A DNA stretch of 64,000 nt from Sipunculus nudus (GCA_026874595.1 CM049315.1:15690164-15754163), one strand, 5' to 3'; positions 1 through 12,589 are shown, numbered from the stretch's first letter. Notes: generated by a model from the sequence alone, not told the origin. Made by a program: numbers and translations.

Positions 1-2240
1 ACACCATAATGTATTATGTACTGTTATATACTGTAATCTACATTGTAATTGGCGGTGATGGCACTCCACCATTGTCACGTAACGCCTGTCTTTGGTCTTG
101 AACAGTCGGGGACTGTGCTTATTGTGCCCTAACTGGGTTATTTCCTTTATTTTAACATAAATCCTGAGGATATTGACATTTCGGCGCAGGGGATTTTGCA
201 GCGCCATCTACCAGTAACTACGCTAACTACGCAAGAACGGGTAATATGATTGTGTGGTACAATGCAGCAACTATAACAGCTGTAACATAAACGCAGTTAT
301 CACAGTTATATATCCGTACACTGCATTGTGTTTATGCCTTTAGGGATCTTATTTGTGATAATGAAATAAAATTTTATGGTGGTGAACAATATCTACAATA
401 TGAATCAGACCATTGTAATACAGGTTACCGTGTATTAAGTAATCGTATAGTGAGATCGCATGATGGATTCAAAGCCATAGATAGTAGTGTGGGTAAAATA
501 TAATTTGAAATTATGCCACATTCAATATACCACAGATATCATTGTTGGACATACGTGTACACATGCAGATCACTGTTGAATAACGTATCGGTATATCTCC
601 ACATTGAATGGCACTTGGAAGTGAAATTTTATTTTGATTATACTATGATATATTATATATAAAATGAATGTCTTTGTGTTTTTTAAGAAACACCTCTGCC
701 AGTCGTGTTCTTGCTGTTACATAATAGCCATATACTTAAACAAATGTTACTGTGACCGGCGAAAACTCACTTTACCAAACAACTCATATACGATCGTAAC
801 ATATATATATACTACTATAGTATGTTTATAGTTGACGTTACGCGTCTCTTTAAAGTGGGAGGATGATTACTAGGGGATTTTTAGTATTCATTTGTCAATC
901 ATGATTTAAATTAAAACTAAATTTTATTTTGATGCGTCATCCGATATATACACGCGAGTCGATGTGACTGAATATTAATTTATTTTATCAAGAGATAGCC
1001 AAGATGACAATGAGAGGGACTGAGACATTAATTAAAGAACTAATGATTTTCAAAATAGTTTGTTTATTATCAGTACATTCTGTAACTAAACATGAGAGGC
1101 GCACTGTGCTGGGATACAGGTAATTAATATGAACTCGTTTACATCCACAAGGTGACATTTCGTACTGTCGTGCTATACCTGGTCCTGGTGGTAGGCCACA
1201 TCAGGGCAAACCGATACATACACCGGGGAACATATGTCTTACACAGCAGTCCGTTTACACTCATTTATCTGAATGAAAGTGGGGAATTCATTTAAAATTC
1301 CTCAAAAGGAATTTGTGCTAGTCAAAAAAGGGAGTACGTGCGCATGCATGCCTGCTTTTGTGTGTGTGTGTTTGTGCGCGCTATAGGTGCATGCGTGCGT
1401 GCCTGTGTGTGAGGCTGTGAGTCTGTATGTGTGTGTGTTAAGGTGTACCTGCGTGTGTGTTATAGTAAACCTGAGGGTATAAGGAATGCACATTTTACGA
1501 TATACACTCATGGTTTGTGTATATTTTATATCCATGGACGAATAAAGCCCACACTGTTGCGTATAAAATTTGATGATGTGTCAAATACACACGGATGTTT
1601 CACTTAACAATTCAAACAAGTCTTCGACTCAGTCTTGATTTTTTTAAACTTCAAACGAAAATATTGACGACAGGAAGCGTTGACATTTGGGATATAGCTT
1701 AAGTATTGTTGTTGCACGTTTAAGTGATATTAACTAAAACAAGACACTTTAACCAGTGGTACATAGTGTACGGTTTTATAAGTTATCAGACACCACTTTA
1801 TAACACATCAGTGAAATTGTGTTTATATTTGCCAAACATAACGTTCATATTGTTGAGAATTATGGTCGGTGCTTCCTGGTTTGAAGCATATTTTTAATTC
1901 AACAATACATTTCATGCCAAAAAATGCAGTAATATTGTTGTATTTTTTCTTAATGCTGAAGATAATGATAATAATTATCAATTACACATTCAGTCATAAT
2001 ATTATGCATCCATTAACTTTATTTATTCATTCATATATATTCATTCAGCGTATCATCAATTTAAACATATTGATCGTTTTTTCCACATCCAGTCATTCAA
2101 TGTGCCAGGTCACGAATTAAGTTACCCATCCATTATTTCATTCATTTCCCCATTCACATGTTCAGGTCCTTCAACAATAATAACTACAATGTAAAATGTA
2201 CTTCTATCGAGTAGATCCTCATGGACTGGACGAGCATGCG
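1..2240. other. Gene-free AT-rich stretch
   Basis: No gene is supported. A TG/GTGT-rich run at about 1355-1465 explains the minus-strand Thr/His-rich ORF there. One CTCF-like core lies at 201-214. Confidence 0.7.
201..214 (-). promoter_or_regulatory. CTCF-like core (GCGCCATCTACCAG)
   Basis: The complement CTGGTAGATGGCGC fits 12 of 14 positions of the bilaterian CTCF consensus CCASYAGRKGGCGC. Motif evidence only. Confidence 0.3.
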
Positions 2241-2249
2241 TATACATAC

Positions 2250-2280
<31 letters not shown>

Positions 2281-2298
2281 AAATTATATATATATAAT
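2241..2298 (+). repeat. (TACA)n/(TA)n microsatellite
   Basis: TACA units pass into TA units directly left of the hairpin element. Confidence 0.9.
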
Positions 2299-2410
2299 GT
2301 AATATATATCAAACAGTCCGAGAGTTTACCTCATGGTCGATTTATGACCATTTATGATCATAAATCGACCATGAGCTTAACTCTCGAATTGTTTGAAATA
2401 TATTACATTA
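2296..2410 (+). repeat. Long imperfect hairpin, MITE-like
   Basis: Two arms of about 52 bp face each other around a 10-nt loop (2348-2357). The inner 18 bp (2330-2347 against 2358-2375) pair perfectly and the outer parts pair with a few mismatches out to TAATGTAATA / TATTACATTA. It lies between two TA-rich tracts. A foldback MITE is the simplest reading. A hairpin RNA gene is possible but there is no support for transcription. Confidence 0.75.
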
Positions 2411-2449
2411 TCTATGCTCCCTGTTTTACGAATCGAGCCCATCTTATAT

Positions 2450-2451
<2 letters not shown>

Positions 2452-2521
<70 letters not shown>
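2452..2521 (+). repeat. (TA)n microsatellite
   Basis: About 35 uninterrupted TA units. Confidence 0.95.
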
Positions 2522-2524
<3 letters not shown>

Positions 2525-2913
2525 GTAAAACCTCGCCTTATGACAATCTCAGTTAGCGACGCCCTTAAAATTACGACCACTTTTTCTTGGTCCAAACTCT
2601 TTGCCCTTTATTTAAGACCTCGCTACCACTTGTTTGGTCGCGGACTAATGTAAATTATTATAAAAACCTGTCTACATATTATAACGTCTGGAAATAATTT
2701 CAGTAGGAAGTCAACATATTACCATATATACCATAGAAAGAAATGTTTATAAGAATGGCCATGTATCCATACATTATAAAAAGTAGGGTGAAATGTGTTC
2801 TGAAGTCACAACTTGGAAAGAAGAGAAACACTAAAACTATAGCTGATACTTAAACAACCTCTTGATAAACAATCCCCCCGCCCCCGAATATTTTTTCTTT
2901 TATCATAATATCC

Positions 2914-3235
2914 CCCTTGTTCAACCCTTTAATCATCTTCATGCAATCACTTACAATCTTCAAACTAGTTCATTTCCCTTATTTCTAAATCTATATAAAC
3001 ATATTTCTATTGTAAGTTTGTCTATATACGTATACTATATATTATTACACGTACTTGTTTTGCGTATTATCTATCCCTTGTTCAACCCTTTAATCATCTT
3101 CATGCAATCACTTACAATCTTCAAACTAGTTCATTTCCCTTATTTCTAAATCTATATAAACATATTTCTATTGTAAGTTTGTCTATATACGTATACTATA
3201 TATTATTACACGTACTTGTTTTGCGTATTATCTAT
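2914..3235 (+). repeat. Perfect 161-bp tandem duplication
   Basis: Two adjacent copies, 2914-3074 and 3075-3235, both starting CCCTTGTTCAACCC and ending GCGTATTATCTAT, with no difference that I can see. It is recent by this criterion, or an assembly duplication. Confidence 0.95.
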
Positions 3236-3408
3236 CTCTAGGTATGACTCCGTTTCCCTTCCTTTTGCGATATATTGTACATAGACATACAAAAAGACGC
3301 TTTATTTATTTGTTTGGTATATGGGACTACTGTTCAATAACCATGTTATTTTTCTTCATGTGTTTAATTAATCATTGCAGTCTTTTCAATTTTTAGTTTC
3401 TTTTGTCA

Positions 3409-3422
3409 CCAGCAGAGGGCAG
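3409..3422 (+). promoter_or_regulatory. Consensus CTCF-like site
   Basis: CCAGCAGAGGGCAG matches the core CTCF consensus CCASYAGRGGGCRS at every position. CTCF is known in many bilaterians. The site is a prediction from motif only. Confidence 0.4.
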
Positions 3423-3603
3423 AAAGAATTAGAGATGATATACTGGCCTGCCGATAGGTGGTAGCACGTTTATCCCCGTAAGATTTCAAGATTTTTTAAA
3501 AGGTTTATTGTTGTATTCCTATCTTAACATGGTGGTTTCGTACATCTTAACGTCTTTCATGTCGTTATGTGTATTGGTATTTATTTTCTCATATATTATA
3601 CAT

Positions 3604-3752
3604 CCTCCAGGTAGGTATTATGCTTTTCCTTAGTAAATTCGTTCGTTGGCTGTTATGTTACCTAATTTATGCAAAAAGGTTATGAACGGACATTGATGGT
3701 AGGGTCAAACACAAGATACATTGAGTTTTGGAGGTTATCTGGATCACTGTAA
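3604..3752 (+). repeat. Dispersed repeat, copy 1 (pairs with 56385-56690)
   Basis: It shares an ordered set of blocks with the copy near 56.6 kb: GTTCGTTSG, AAAAGTTATGAAYGGA, TTTTGGAGGT and CTGGATCAC. The family is not named here. Confidence 0.6.
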
Positions 3753-5089
3753 TATTTTTTTTTAATTCAAAGGATTATATATCGTATTTCTTCATATAAG
3801 CAAGTATTGAAAAGTGGACATTTAGTCTAGAAACCACTATAGACCATTTAAAATATACCATGACTTGCACGTGGCATTACTGTTTCGTTATACATATTTT
3901 AAATCTCAGATATCAATAAAATATCATTGTACATCTTCAGTGTAGCGCCAACATGTCCTTTAAACATCTGGAAATGTGCAATGCTTATTTATCAGATCAG
4001 ACTACACCCGCAACGATATAACGAGGCATTGTTGAAATATATCTGTTATTACACCCTGGATGCTATCTTAGTGAGGTTTTCTTTAGTCTGACGCTTCGTG
4101 TTTGTGTTGTAGTTCAAAGAAATATGTATTTAGAAGTATACCTCTGATAAAGCATGGTGAGATGTTCTGTCTGAATAGCATATCATGAAGCTCGATCTTT
4201 TGCTGTTATTACTGTAGATAACGTTGATAAAATAGCTAGGTCACAGCTAGAAGAGAGAAGAATATCCAAGAATATACCAAGGATATAATATAGAATATTG
4301 TACTGTAAACAGAACGGATATACTAGAATATAATGTCTATAGATTATATTAGAGGAATATAGAACAGTTATTGGATTTCACCAATAAATTAGGTTTCACC
4401 AAATTAAAACGAATATATAAAATACAATACAACATGATAATACCGTACACAACAGTACAATGGAGTATGTAGAATACAATACAGACAGAACAAAACGAAA
4501 GAATAAGAAAAACAGCACCTGAGAGATTATATAATAGAAATGAAGAGAACATATATGAGTAGACCAGAATAGTAAAGAACAAATACATTAAAAAACAATA
4601 CCATTAAATACAATAAAAAAATACCGTTCAAATTAACGCAATCCGGTGAACAAAAGAATAAAATAATTAAAAATTACAGGAATGAAAAGAAATAAAACAT
4701 AATAGAATGGAACACGGGAGAGCAAAAAGCAATTGCTTTATATGATTTTTTTAAACTGGCAGTTGATATGCATTAAATTGATTGCTTGTTTAGGACTGAA
4801 TGGGTTATTTTTGCTTCACTACAGTTTTAGGACTGAATGTGTCATTTTTGCTTCACTGCAGTTAGGCCAAAAATAGGTTGGGCAAATATATCGAACTTAG
4901 TTATATATTCATTCAAGAGCAGCCAAATCCTCGGATTTTTTATGGATTTAATACAGGCACATTTTTATATATAATGATCTGATTTGAGCTTTACATGCAA
5001 TGCTTTTCCATAGTGGTAAGACAGTGTATTACAACTATCTTGAATGGCCTGATGTAGTTTGACAGTGGGCGCTGCAATCACCCCTTGGG

Positions 5090-5224
5090 CAAATAAAGTG
5101 AAACATCTCAGAATTTAGATGAAAATACGGGAACCCCCCTTAGGACATACTTTTCATCATCCCGGGCATTTCAAGACCAAAAACGTGCATATCCGAGGCG
5201 GGGCCACCGAGGAGATACATGACA
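5090..5224 (+). repeat. Unnamed dispersed repeat, copy 1
   Basis: It shares AACCCCCYTTAGGACAYAC, TTCAAGWCCAAAAACGTGCAT, ATCCGAGGCGKGGCCAC and GAGGAG with 48967-49099 in the same order and orientation. Confidence 0.65.
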
Positions 5225-6418
5225 TAAAAAGTTAATGTTACATTTAATCCTAAAGTAGGGTATTGCAAATATTCAATTTAAATAGTGGTAATTTTAACTT
5301 ATTTTGTTTGTGTGTTTTTTTTTCAGAGTAAAGACGGAATCAAATAAGCCGATGGTTTCTGAGATAGGCTCCATGTGACGCTACACGCATATATAGGTTT
5401 TCTTCCGGCCATGTGGAAAAATTACTACCGACGAAACTCTATTTAGTTGGCCATTGTGATATTGACCACACATCTTACACGTTCGCCCTTTGCGCTCTGT
5501 ATAGTATGCATATGGGCTTCAGGATATTTATGCCGCCTTGAAAACAGGGACTCGGGTAGCTGACAATCAAAAGTTGATTACACTTCTGCACATTTCGAGG
5601 AACACCGCCATATTTCATCTTTAATATTAAAGAATATTCGAATGTCGGCATCATCAGTTTTGCATGGCATGTATAGTGTAAACCAATGATTTCGGATTAT
5701 TGGGGTACGGATAAACGGAGCAACACTGTAAAGACTATTACAAAATACCCTTATTTTATATTCAGTATATCGACACAGAATATGCTGTGAATTTTGGATT
5801 TTCAAAGGACAAGGTATTATAAACGTATAATAATATATTGTACGCGAGACCGTTACTGAACCGACATACAGTGCAGTTTATAAATATTTGGATTATAAAG
5901 AAATTGGAATATACGATTTCATACAGTATACACGTATTTTGTAGTAAAAAAAAGTTGACCTAAAACATATCGATACAACGGATACAATAAGAGGTAAATT
6001 GTACCCCACTATATATATATTAATGCGCGTGTTCTTCCAGAACACCCACTTGACCTTAAGTTATTGATAGTTTTTACACCTATAAGAAAGTCTATATGGT
6101 ATACCACGTGACACGTTTTACAGGAATCCTCTATGTCACCATGGCGGCACGAGGATCAGTAACTGTGCATAATCTATTTCTGTGGTGCTCTTGTTTATGT
6201 TGTAGGGCGTGTCAACACTGACGATGGTATAAGAACGAGCCGAAAGTAAACATAGGCGAGTCCTGATGCGACGAGCGGTATTGTACGCCGTATACGACGT
6301 GTACAGCTTAAATAAACCGGTAACATTTTACACGCATTGACAGATATATATATATAGTATAAAAGAAAGTCATATGACATGATATTATATAATATAATAA
6401 TAACATTAACCCCATTAC

Positions 6419-6434
6419 ATATATATATATATAA

Positions 6435-6479
<45 letters not shown>
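6419..6479 (+). repeat. (TA)n microsatellite, interrupted
   Basis: TA units with one AATACA interruption near 6432-6438. Confidence 0.9.
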
Positions 6480-6480
<1 letters not shown>

Positions 6481-6681
6481 CACACACACTCTCTCCATAT
6501 ATATATATACCTAAGTTGATTCCTATATATATATATACACTTGATGTATTATGAACGTTTGGTTTGCTTAAAAATTACAACAAACTGGTTTGTGAATGAT
6601 GATTTAATTAAAATTGGACTGTTGCTACAGAATATTCCACAGGCTAATTTCGTAAAAAAAAATCCAAAATAGCCCAATCCG

Positions 6682-6693
6682 TGCGCATGCGCA
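6682..6693. promoter_or_regulatory. NRF-1-type palindrome
   Basis: TGCGCATGCGCA is a perfect 12-bp palindrome and a full match to the NRF-1 consensus. No exon or transcript was recognised beside it, so its role is open. Confidence 0.3.
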
Positions 6694-8210
6694 GAGAGAT
6701 TTGTTCGCGACAAATTTTAAGTATACCAAGCAGTCACATCTGTAAACGTGAAACCCCTGAAATGTAACTTATATGAAAGCAATCTCACTTTTTACTGCAA
6801 TGTTTCCAGACACATCGGTATGTCTGACCTCTTTGACAATAAATTATTTAGCAACTGTCGCTCGAGTCCATTTTATTCTATTAGGTTATTTTATCGCTAA
6901 TAAAGAGATCGAGAACCAGATACGTTGTGTGGGCCCGCTGCATATTTGAGTCATTTCATGGGGTGCTGATAAAATATTCCTTTGTTATATATAGTAGCGT
7001 TGCAAATGCAACTGTAGTACGCGTGCACATTTTACGATGATTCATTATAAAGGTTATACAATTTCAACTGAGCGATATAACTATACACTACGATCGGCGC
7101 AGGTATTGAGTGCTGTGGATATACTAGCGATATAGCAAGAAATGCACCTCCCTAGCTGTATAGATTCAACCACAACTAGAATAAATTGCCTTTTGTTCAG
7201 TATAACTCAATATATCGCATGGAATATGGATATCCCGCAAGCCGTAACTTTTACACGCTTGCATTTAGGGGTATTGTCTCGGTTTATGGCCACGAAGTCC
7301 AGTTCTACAGCGCATTAAGCACACAAACAAGTACTTCTTCTTGGCCCAATGACATATCCTTTCATGCAGGTCAAATTTGATGCGTCTCCAGCGGTTATTA
7401 GCCCCTTAGTGACCCGTAATTTCTTAATGGCCTAACTGTCAGGATGGAACGAGATTCACGTAGATTCACGCTCCGTTGGTCACGAGACATCCCCCTAATC
7501 GTCTGCTGCGTAACGCATCACCCCCCGTTATCTCATAATGTCTTCGGACTCATCGAGTCTGGTGCATTAAGAGCCCGGGGGTAGCTTTACCTGCTGCGGG
7601 GGTAATGAAATGTCCCCCTAACGAAAATTTATTACCCCCGCTGTATTCTTATACTATCGATGCGCTGGAATGCCCGCTACTCATTACGAGACAAGCGTCA
7701 TTTTGGCCTTGTCGGGCCGACCGGGCGTGGAAGATTTGTCACCTCCAATCAAACTCCTCCGGTAATCACGTGACTGATTACATCATCTGATTGACTTAAA
7801 ACCCAGAAGTCTAAAATGGGTGTTTGGAATACGGTTAATTATTTACCAATATTATAAAGGAATAAAAATTCGTACAAAGTGAAAGAGTAAACGGTATTGC
7901 GAATGCATGGGAAATGTGATAGATCGAAGGAAATACAAACAGCAATTAAGGAAGCAAATTTTAAAATCACTCTTTTCAGGAATAGAATGAAACATATTGG
8001 TCAGACCGTTATTAAACAGAATTACACAGTACTTATTGGGCACATTGACAAAATGTGTGATATGGTATTGCCGTCCACGGCTAATACGTGTATATAGAAT
8101 TTCAAAAGGTTGAATTTCAATGATTGGACAACTCTGATATGTCAATAACCTCTAGGAGTAAAACTACACAATAGATTAGTTCAAGTGATCAGTAAATACG
8201 TTAAGTCAAT

Positions 8211-9080
8211 GTGTAAAATCAGTCAATTCGTATATTGCGTGATGGGTTCTGTCAATTTACAAATTGTCTGATTCACTCAGGCAACTTATAAAATGATTGT
8301 AATTTTCAGGCATTTTACAAATTGACTAAAACAAATATATGACAAATTGACTGAAATGTAAAAAGGATGAAATACTACATATTTGTAGTAAAATAACAAA
8401 GGTTTAAATGACATTTCATTTATTTCATATACATTACTCTGAAAAATATTGATATTTTTAACATTATGTTATTGTACAGTTTAATGTTTAATAATCAAAA
8501 GCGTCATTTTGGCTTAATTGTGAGATTTGTTACAGTTTTCTTTCAAATTGCCAGTTGAAGCAAATTTAGTATGAAATAGCAAGGAACATTTTGGCTTCCG
8601 AAACCAAGAAAATGTTAATACTTGGGGCAGCAAACGTCCCCTGAGAAGCGACCACCTACCCCCCCCCCCCCACCCCCCCACCCGTTACCCTCTATTTGAT
8701 GCGCCGCTGGTTATTTCCCACTATATGCTGCATGGGCTCCACAATGTCATGGAAACGAGTGAATCATATTGCCATATTTTCAGTCATCTTATCAAGTTAG
8801 TAATTTTTTAATAATTACATTTTGTTAATATTTGAGGTAGATATTATACATTTTTGTAAATAACTTATATTTTACGGATTGAAATTAGAGCCTATTTTAT
8901 GGCAAAAAGATATTCTTTTATTGACAAAATGGGGGTTGAGGTGGTGGTGGTGGGGGGGGGGGGGGGGTTATATGGTATGTCCACTATATGGTTGGATAAG
9001 TTTGAAAAGCTTGAGTGAATCAGGCGATTTATAAATTGGCCGAAAATTTCATGCAATTTACAAATTTTCTGATTTTACAC
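8211..9080. mobile_element. Candidate non-autonomous element with about 72-bp inverted repeats
   Basis: The left arm 8211-8282 (GTGTAAAATCAG...CTGATTCACTCAGGC) is mirrored by 9009-9080 (GCTTGAGTGAATCAGGC...CTGATTTTACAC) at roughly 70 % identity. The interior has homopolymer C and G runs and no ORF of note. No clear target-site duplication was seen, so the exact ends are uncertain. Confidence 0.55.
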
Positions 9081-9112
9081 AAAGAGTGTAACATATACTT
9101 AGTAATTAGCTG

Positions 9113-9235
9113 TCGAAGCGGCCAGTTGAGTGGTAGCCTCGGGACCTAGGTTCGATTCCCGGCCTGGCTATATAAGAATGGGTTACATTGGCCAGTGTAA
9201 TGTAAAGTTTAGTTCATTTATTCTTAAGTTTATTT
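9113..9235 (+). mobile_element. Truncated tRNA-derived SINE, copy D
   Basis: An A-box-like AGTTGAGTGGTAG and B-box GGTTCGATTCC resemble the head of the copy at 43873. GGCTATATAAGAATGGGTTAC then follows and the body is largely missing. The tail is GTAAAGTTTAGTTC-like. Confidence 0.6.
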
Positions 9236-9278
9236 TATTGAAAAGTAAAATGCATTTATAAAGCATGATAGTGCATCT

Positions 9279-9500
9279 TATAAACTTTATTTATTTTACG
9301 AGGATTGTACACCTAGCTATAAAAACTAATATGAGGCACTCCCCATGGCTCGGACGGTGGAGTTCGATAGTCTGCAGATGTGAAGGAACCCAGAGAACCT
9401 GGAGATAACTATACCGACCTTGGACAGGACATTACAACCCGTGTGCACTCTCATTGCAACTCGTGGGTCGAACCCGGTGTAGCGGGCTAGAATAGCCCCT
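9279..9500 (-). mobile_element. tRNA-derived SINE, copy A
   Basis: Read on the minus strand: B-box GGTTCGACCC, CAATGAGAGTG, CCAAGGTCGG, a CTCTGGGTTCCTTC block, GAGCCATGGGGAGTGCCTC, then a tail ending GTAAAATAAATAAAGTTTA. The same order occurs in the copies at 41.3 and 43.9 kb. The head boundary (about 9500) is uncertain. Confidence 0.75.
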
Positions 9501-9540
9501 CTCGATTGTATACCCGGGTATGATCCGGCCCAGCCCAAAC

Positions 9541-9700
9541 TATACCAGGTGTAAAGACTTCAGATTACTCCTCTTTCAGGTTACCCCCCGGTCATCTGAA
9601 ATCGATTTCAGATAACCCCCGGGGGGGGGGGGGGGTAGCCTGAAGCTGATTTCAGGTTACCCCACTACTGTTCAGATTACCCCCCCCCCCCCATCATGCT
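9541..9700. repeat. Poly-G/C tracts with TTCAGATTACCCC-type palindromic repeats
   Basis: The motif TTCAGRTTACCCC and its complement occur about six times. They surround a perfect 20-bp palindrome ATCTGAAATCGATTTCAGAT (9594-9613) and homopolymer G or C runs near 9618-9634 and 9680-9692. A related cluster lies at 10345-10455. Confidence 0.7.
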
Positions 9701-10344
9701 AATATGATTACTTTTTCGTGTAAGTAGGAGCTCACCGCTCCTCAAGTAGTTCACTACACCAAAGAGACATAAATCACGTTATAAATGTATTTATAAATTG
9801 GCCCTCGACTAGGATAAAATACAGGACTTTAAACGTCATTTTTTTTATTTAGAATCGTCAAAATTTCCTTAGATCGAATTTTACCGGGTTTTTTATTTTG
9901 CCTTTCCAAAGAAGTAATTGTTTCGAATTTAACACCAAAATAAACTTTGAACCATTTTTTTCCATGTAGAAAGCCAAAGTCTGATTTCAACGACCTCACT
10001 AAATCAGTCAGGAAGATATATGCAGTATACTCGTCAGTTGCCGTATTTCGTGATCACAAAAGATAACATTTAAATAATGGATTTATTTTTTATATCAGTT
10101 AATGTGCAAGACTGCATGTTTTAATTATAGTTGGTGTATTTATAATCTAACCGGAGAGAGAATGTTCTGTACCTTTTGTACTGCAGGGATAATGACAATT
10201 AAATAATAATAATCAAATAATCATCATTGTTAATTTTACTATTGTCATTATTATAAGTAGTAGTGGTAGTAGCAGTTGTTTTTTTCAGGTAACTAAATTT
10301 AATGAATAAGATAAGTATCTAAAGAATCATAAGTAAACATGTGT

Positions 10345-10520
10345 TTTTTTATGGGGGAGGGGTAATCTGAGATTTGAGGGGGTAACGTGAATACGATTTC
10401 AGATTACGCCCGGGGGTCTGAAATCTGAAATCGGTTTCAGATCTGAAATCGCTTCACCTGGGTATAAAATGGACCATAAAATGATACCCCGGGGTATACT
10501 CTGGCCTACGAAATGACTCG
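10345..10520. repeat. Second cluster of TTCAGATTACCCC-type palindromic repeats
   Basis: GGTAATCTGAGATTTGAGGG, GATTTCAGATTACGCCC and overlapping TCTGAAATC direct and inverted copies, followed by GGTATAAAATGGACC and ATACCCCGGGGTAT. Confidence 0.65.
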
Positions 10521-11079
10521 CCTTCTGTCAGTTTTTTTATATTAAATTTATGTTTTTATCGAGTGTAAGAGAATGAAATCTAAGGCGATCGGTATGTGTG
10601 TATATAATCGCGTTATATACTATATATAACAGTGTTATGTCTTTTCCTAAATTATATCATTAACTCTAGCAGAAAATAGTAACACGGTGTATAAAATTAT
10701 ACAAAAGTATTTAAAAGTACAGTGCTAATGTATTTTCAATTGAATAAATTATGGCTTAAGGAAGTTACTAAATATGTTATTCTCTTTAGTTATTTCGTAT
10801 CAATACTAATATTGTAAATTTTGGCAAGACAGTGTCTGAATTAAACTTACATTTAAATTCACACATTTCTTTTATATCAAGGATATGCAAACCGATGAAT
10901 GATTCAGGGTTTGGAGTAGCTCTTAATCCTGTTATTTTGATATTTAATAATGCGTGGTGACAGAAAATAGATATTACAAAAAAATTTATAAGAATTAAGA
11001 TTAGGTATGTTTAAATACTGTTGATCAAATGGATCTCCACATCTGGCCTCATCCAAGTCAGTTCCTGTGATTTGTGTGA

Positions 11080-11215
11080 GGGGAATAAATTGGCCTGGCT
11101 GGAGGGGTATAAAACAGCCTAGGCCAGAATATACATCGGGGTCTATTCTGGCCTAGGATAAAATATACCAGGGTATAAACTGGCAGGGAGTATATAATCT
11201 GGCCTGTTACACCTG
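11080..11215. repeat. Inverted GGTATAAA/CTGGCC repeat cluster
   Basis: GGGGTATAAAACAGCCTAGGCC, TTCTGGCCTAGG and GGGTATAAACTGGC alternate in direct and inverted orientation, related to the block at 10461-10515. No promoter is implied by the TATA-like words because they are part of the repeat. Confidence 0.5.
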
Positions 11216-12589
11216 GAGGAAGCTGAACGTTTACCACTCGACTGTCCATGCAGACCCTATAGTGCAAGACTCGTGAAAGTTATACAATATCATGTATATA
11301 AGACACTCTTACTATAACAATCACAGAAATATGTAGCAAATAAATATATGTGAATCAATAAATAAAGACCATTACTTTGTTCTTGTCCCCTGTATTCAAT
11401 ATGGTACTTCGGTTTAAAAAGGGCATGCATAAGTGAAATAAAACAATTCCTCTGTGTTATACAATAACTTAAGGTCCGGGGCATCCCGAACCTTAATCTA
11501 ACGTCATATATCCGTATTTTTATCCAGCTTTAAGTGGAATTCTGAACTTTCACTATGCATCCATGGTATACATATTATTTTCGACCGGTTTTTACCATTT
11601 TTTTATGCAAATTCCATTTTAGTTTCCCTGTTTTGACCACAGTTAATTCACGGAAGTTTTCAAAGCATATACACGAGGCAAAATAAACAGACACCTACAT
11701 ACGGGGAGACACATACAGGGATCGCCCGACACAAATCATCTAAGTCAGAGTTGCAGCTCATCCGTATGAAACATGGAAAATTGTGAATCATGCTTTAGCT
11801 AAAACAAAAAATCTCGCTTGAAATATTGAATCGACTATATACTGGCCTCACGGGCAGCAGTCTTGAATTTACAAGGGGTCTGAGTCGAATTCATAAATAC
11901 AAGGTTAGTATACATGTTTGTTATAATATACATTTATACACTGCATGGTAAGTAGTGTGCATGGAGGTGTTTTTAAGGTATATGCATGCATGCATAATGT
12001 ATTTCTTTTTATGTCAATGACTACACGGAAACTGCAAAGTTTATAACTGTTATGTACATGTGCTTATTGTATCAGAACAATTGTGTATATATCAGACTTT
12101 GTTTATGTAACTGTGTGTGTCTGGGGAACCTCGATAGAAAAACAGACATTTGCCCACAACTTTCATCAAAGTTTTTAATTAGGAACTAAAGTTTTACATG
12201 AAATATGAAATTATAAAAGAAAAAAAAACACTGCCTGTGAATTCTCATCAGCCCAATAAGAGACTATTAAACAAGGAATAATGTCTTAATTAAATTACAA
12301 ACACGCATGTATCTCTTAGAGTTTTAACAGATAAATAAAAAAAAAAAAGCAAATCTGAAAATACAAATAAATACTAATATACCTAAACTATACACGATTG
12401 TTAAGTCTTATCACCTACATAAACATTAAAGATGTGTGTATTTCCATATTTTTAGAAGTTGCCCTTAAAAATAGTCTGCACGATATCTGAGTATGCATGC
12501 ATGCAGCTTATTACATAAATAATTTGTATTATCAGAATGCATTTTAATTTACAAATCGTCCTTTTTATTTGAATTTCTGGTTGCATTTG

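Larger units (their letters stand above)
3753..8210. other. Gene-free stretch
   Basis: Apart from the repeat at 5090-5224, the TA tract at 6419-6479 and the NRF-1 palindrome, no gene is seen. The part 7380-7760 is less AT-rich with repeated GGGGGTAAYG-like words and is probably old repeat sequence. Short ORFs (7186-7380, 7605-7790, 7852-8145) show no domain. Confidence 0.65.
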
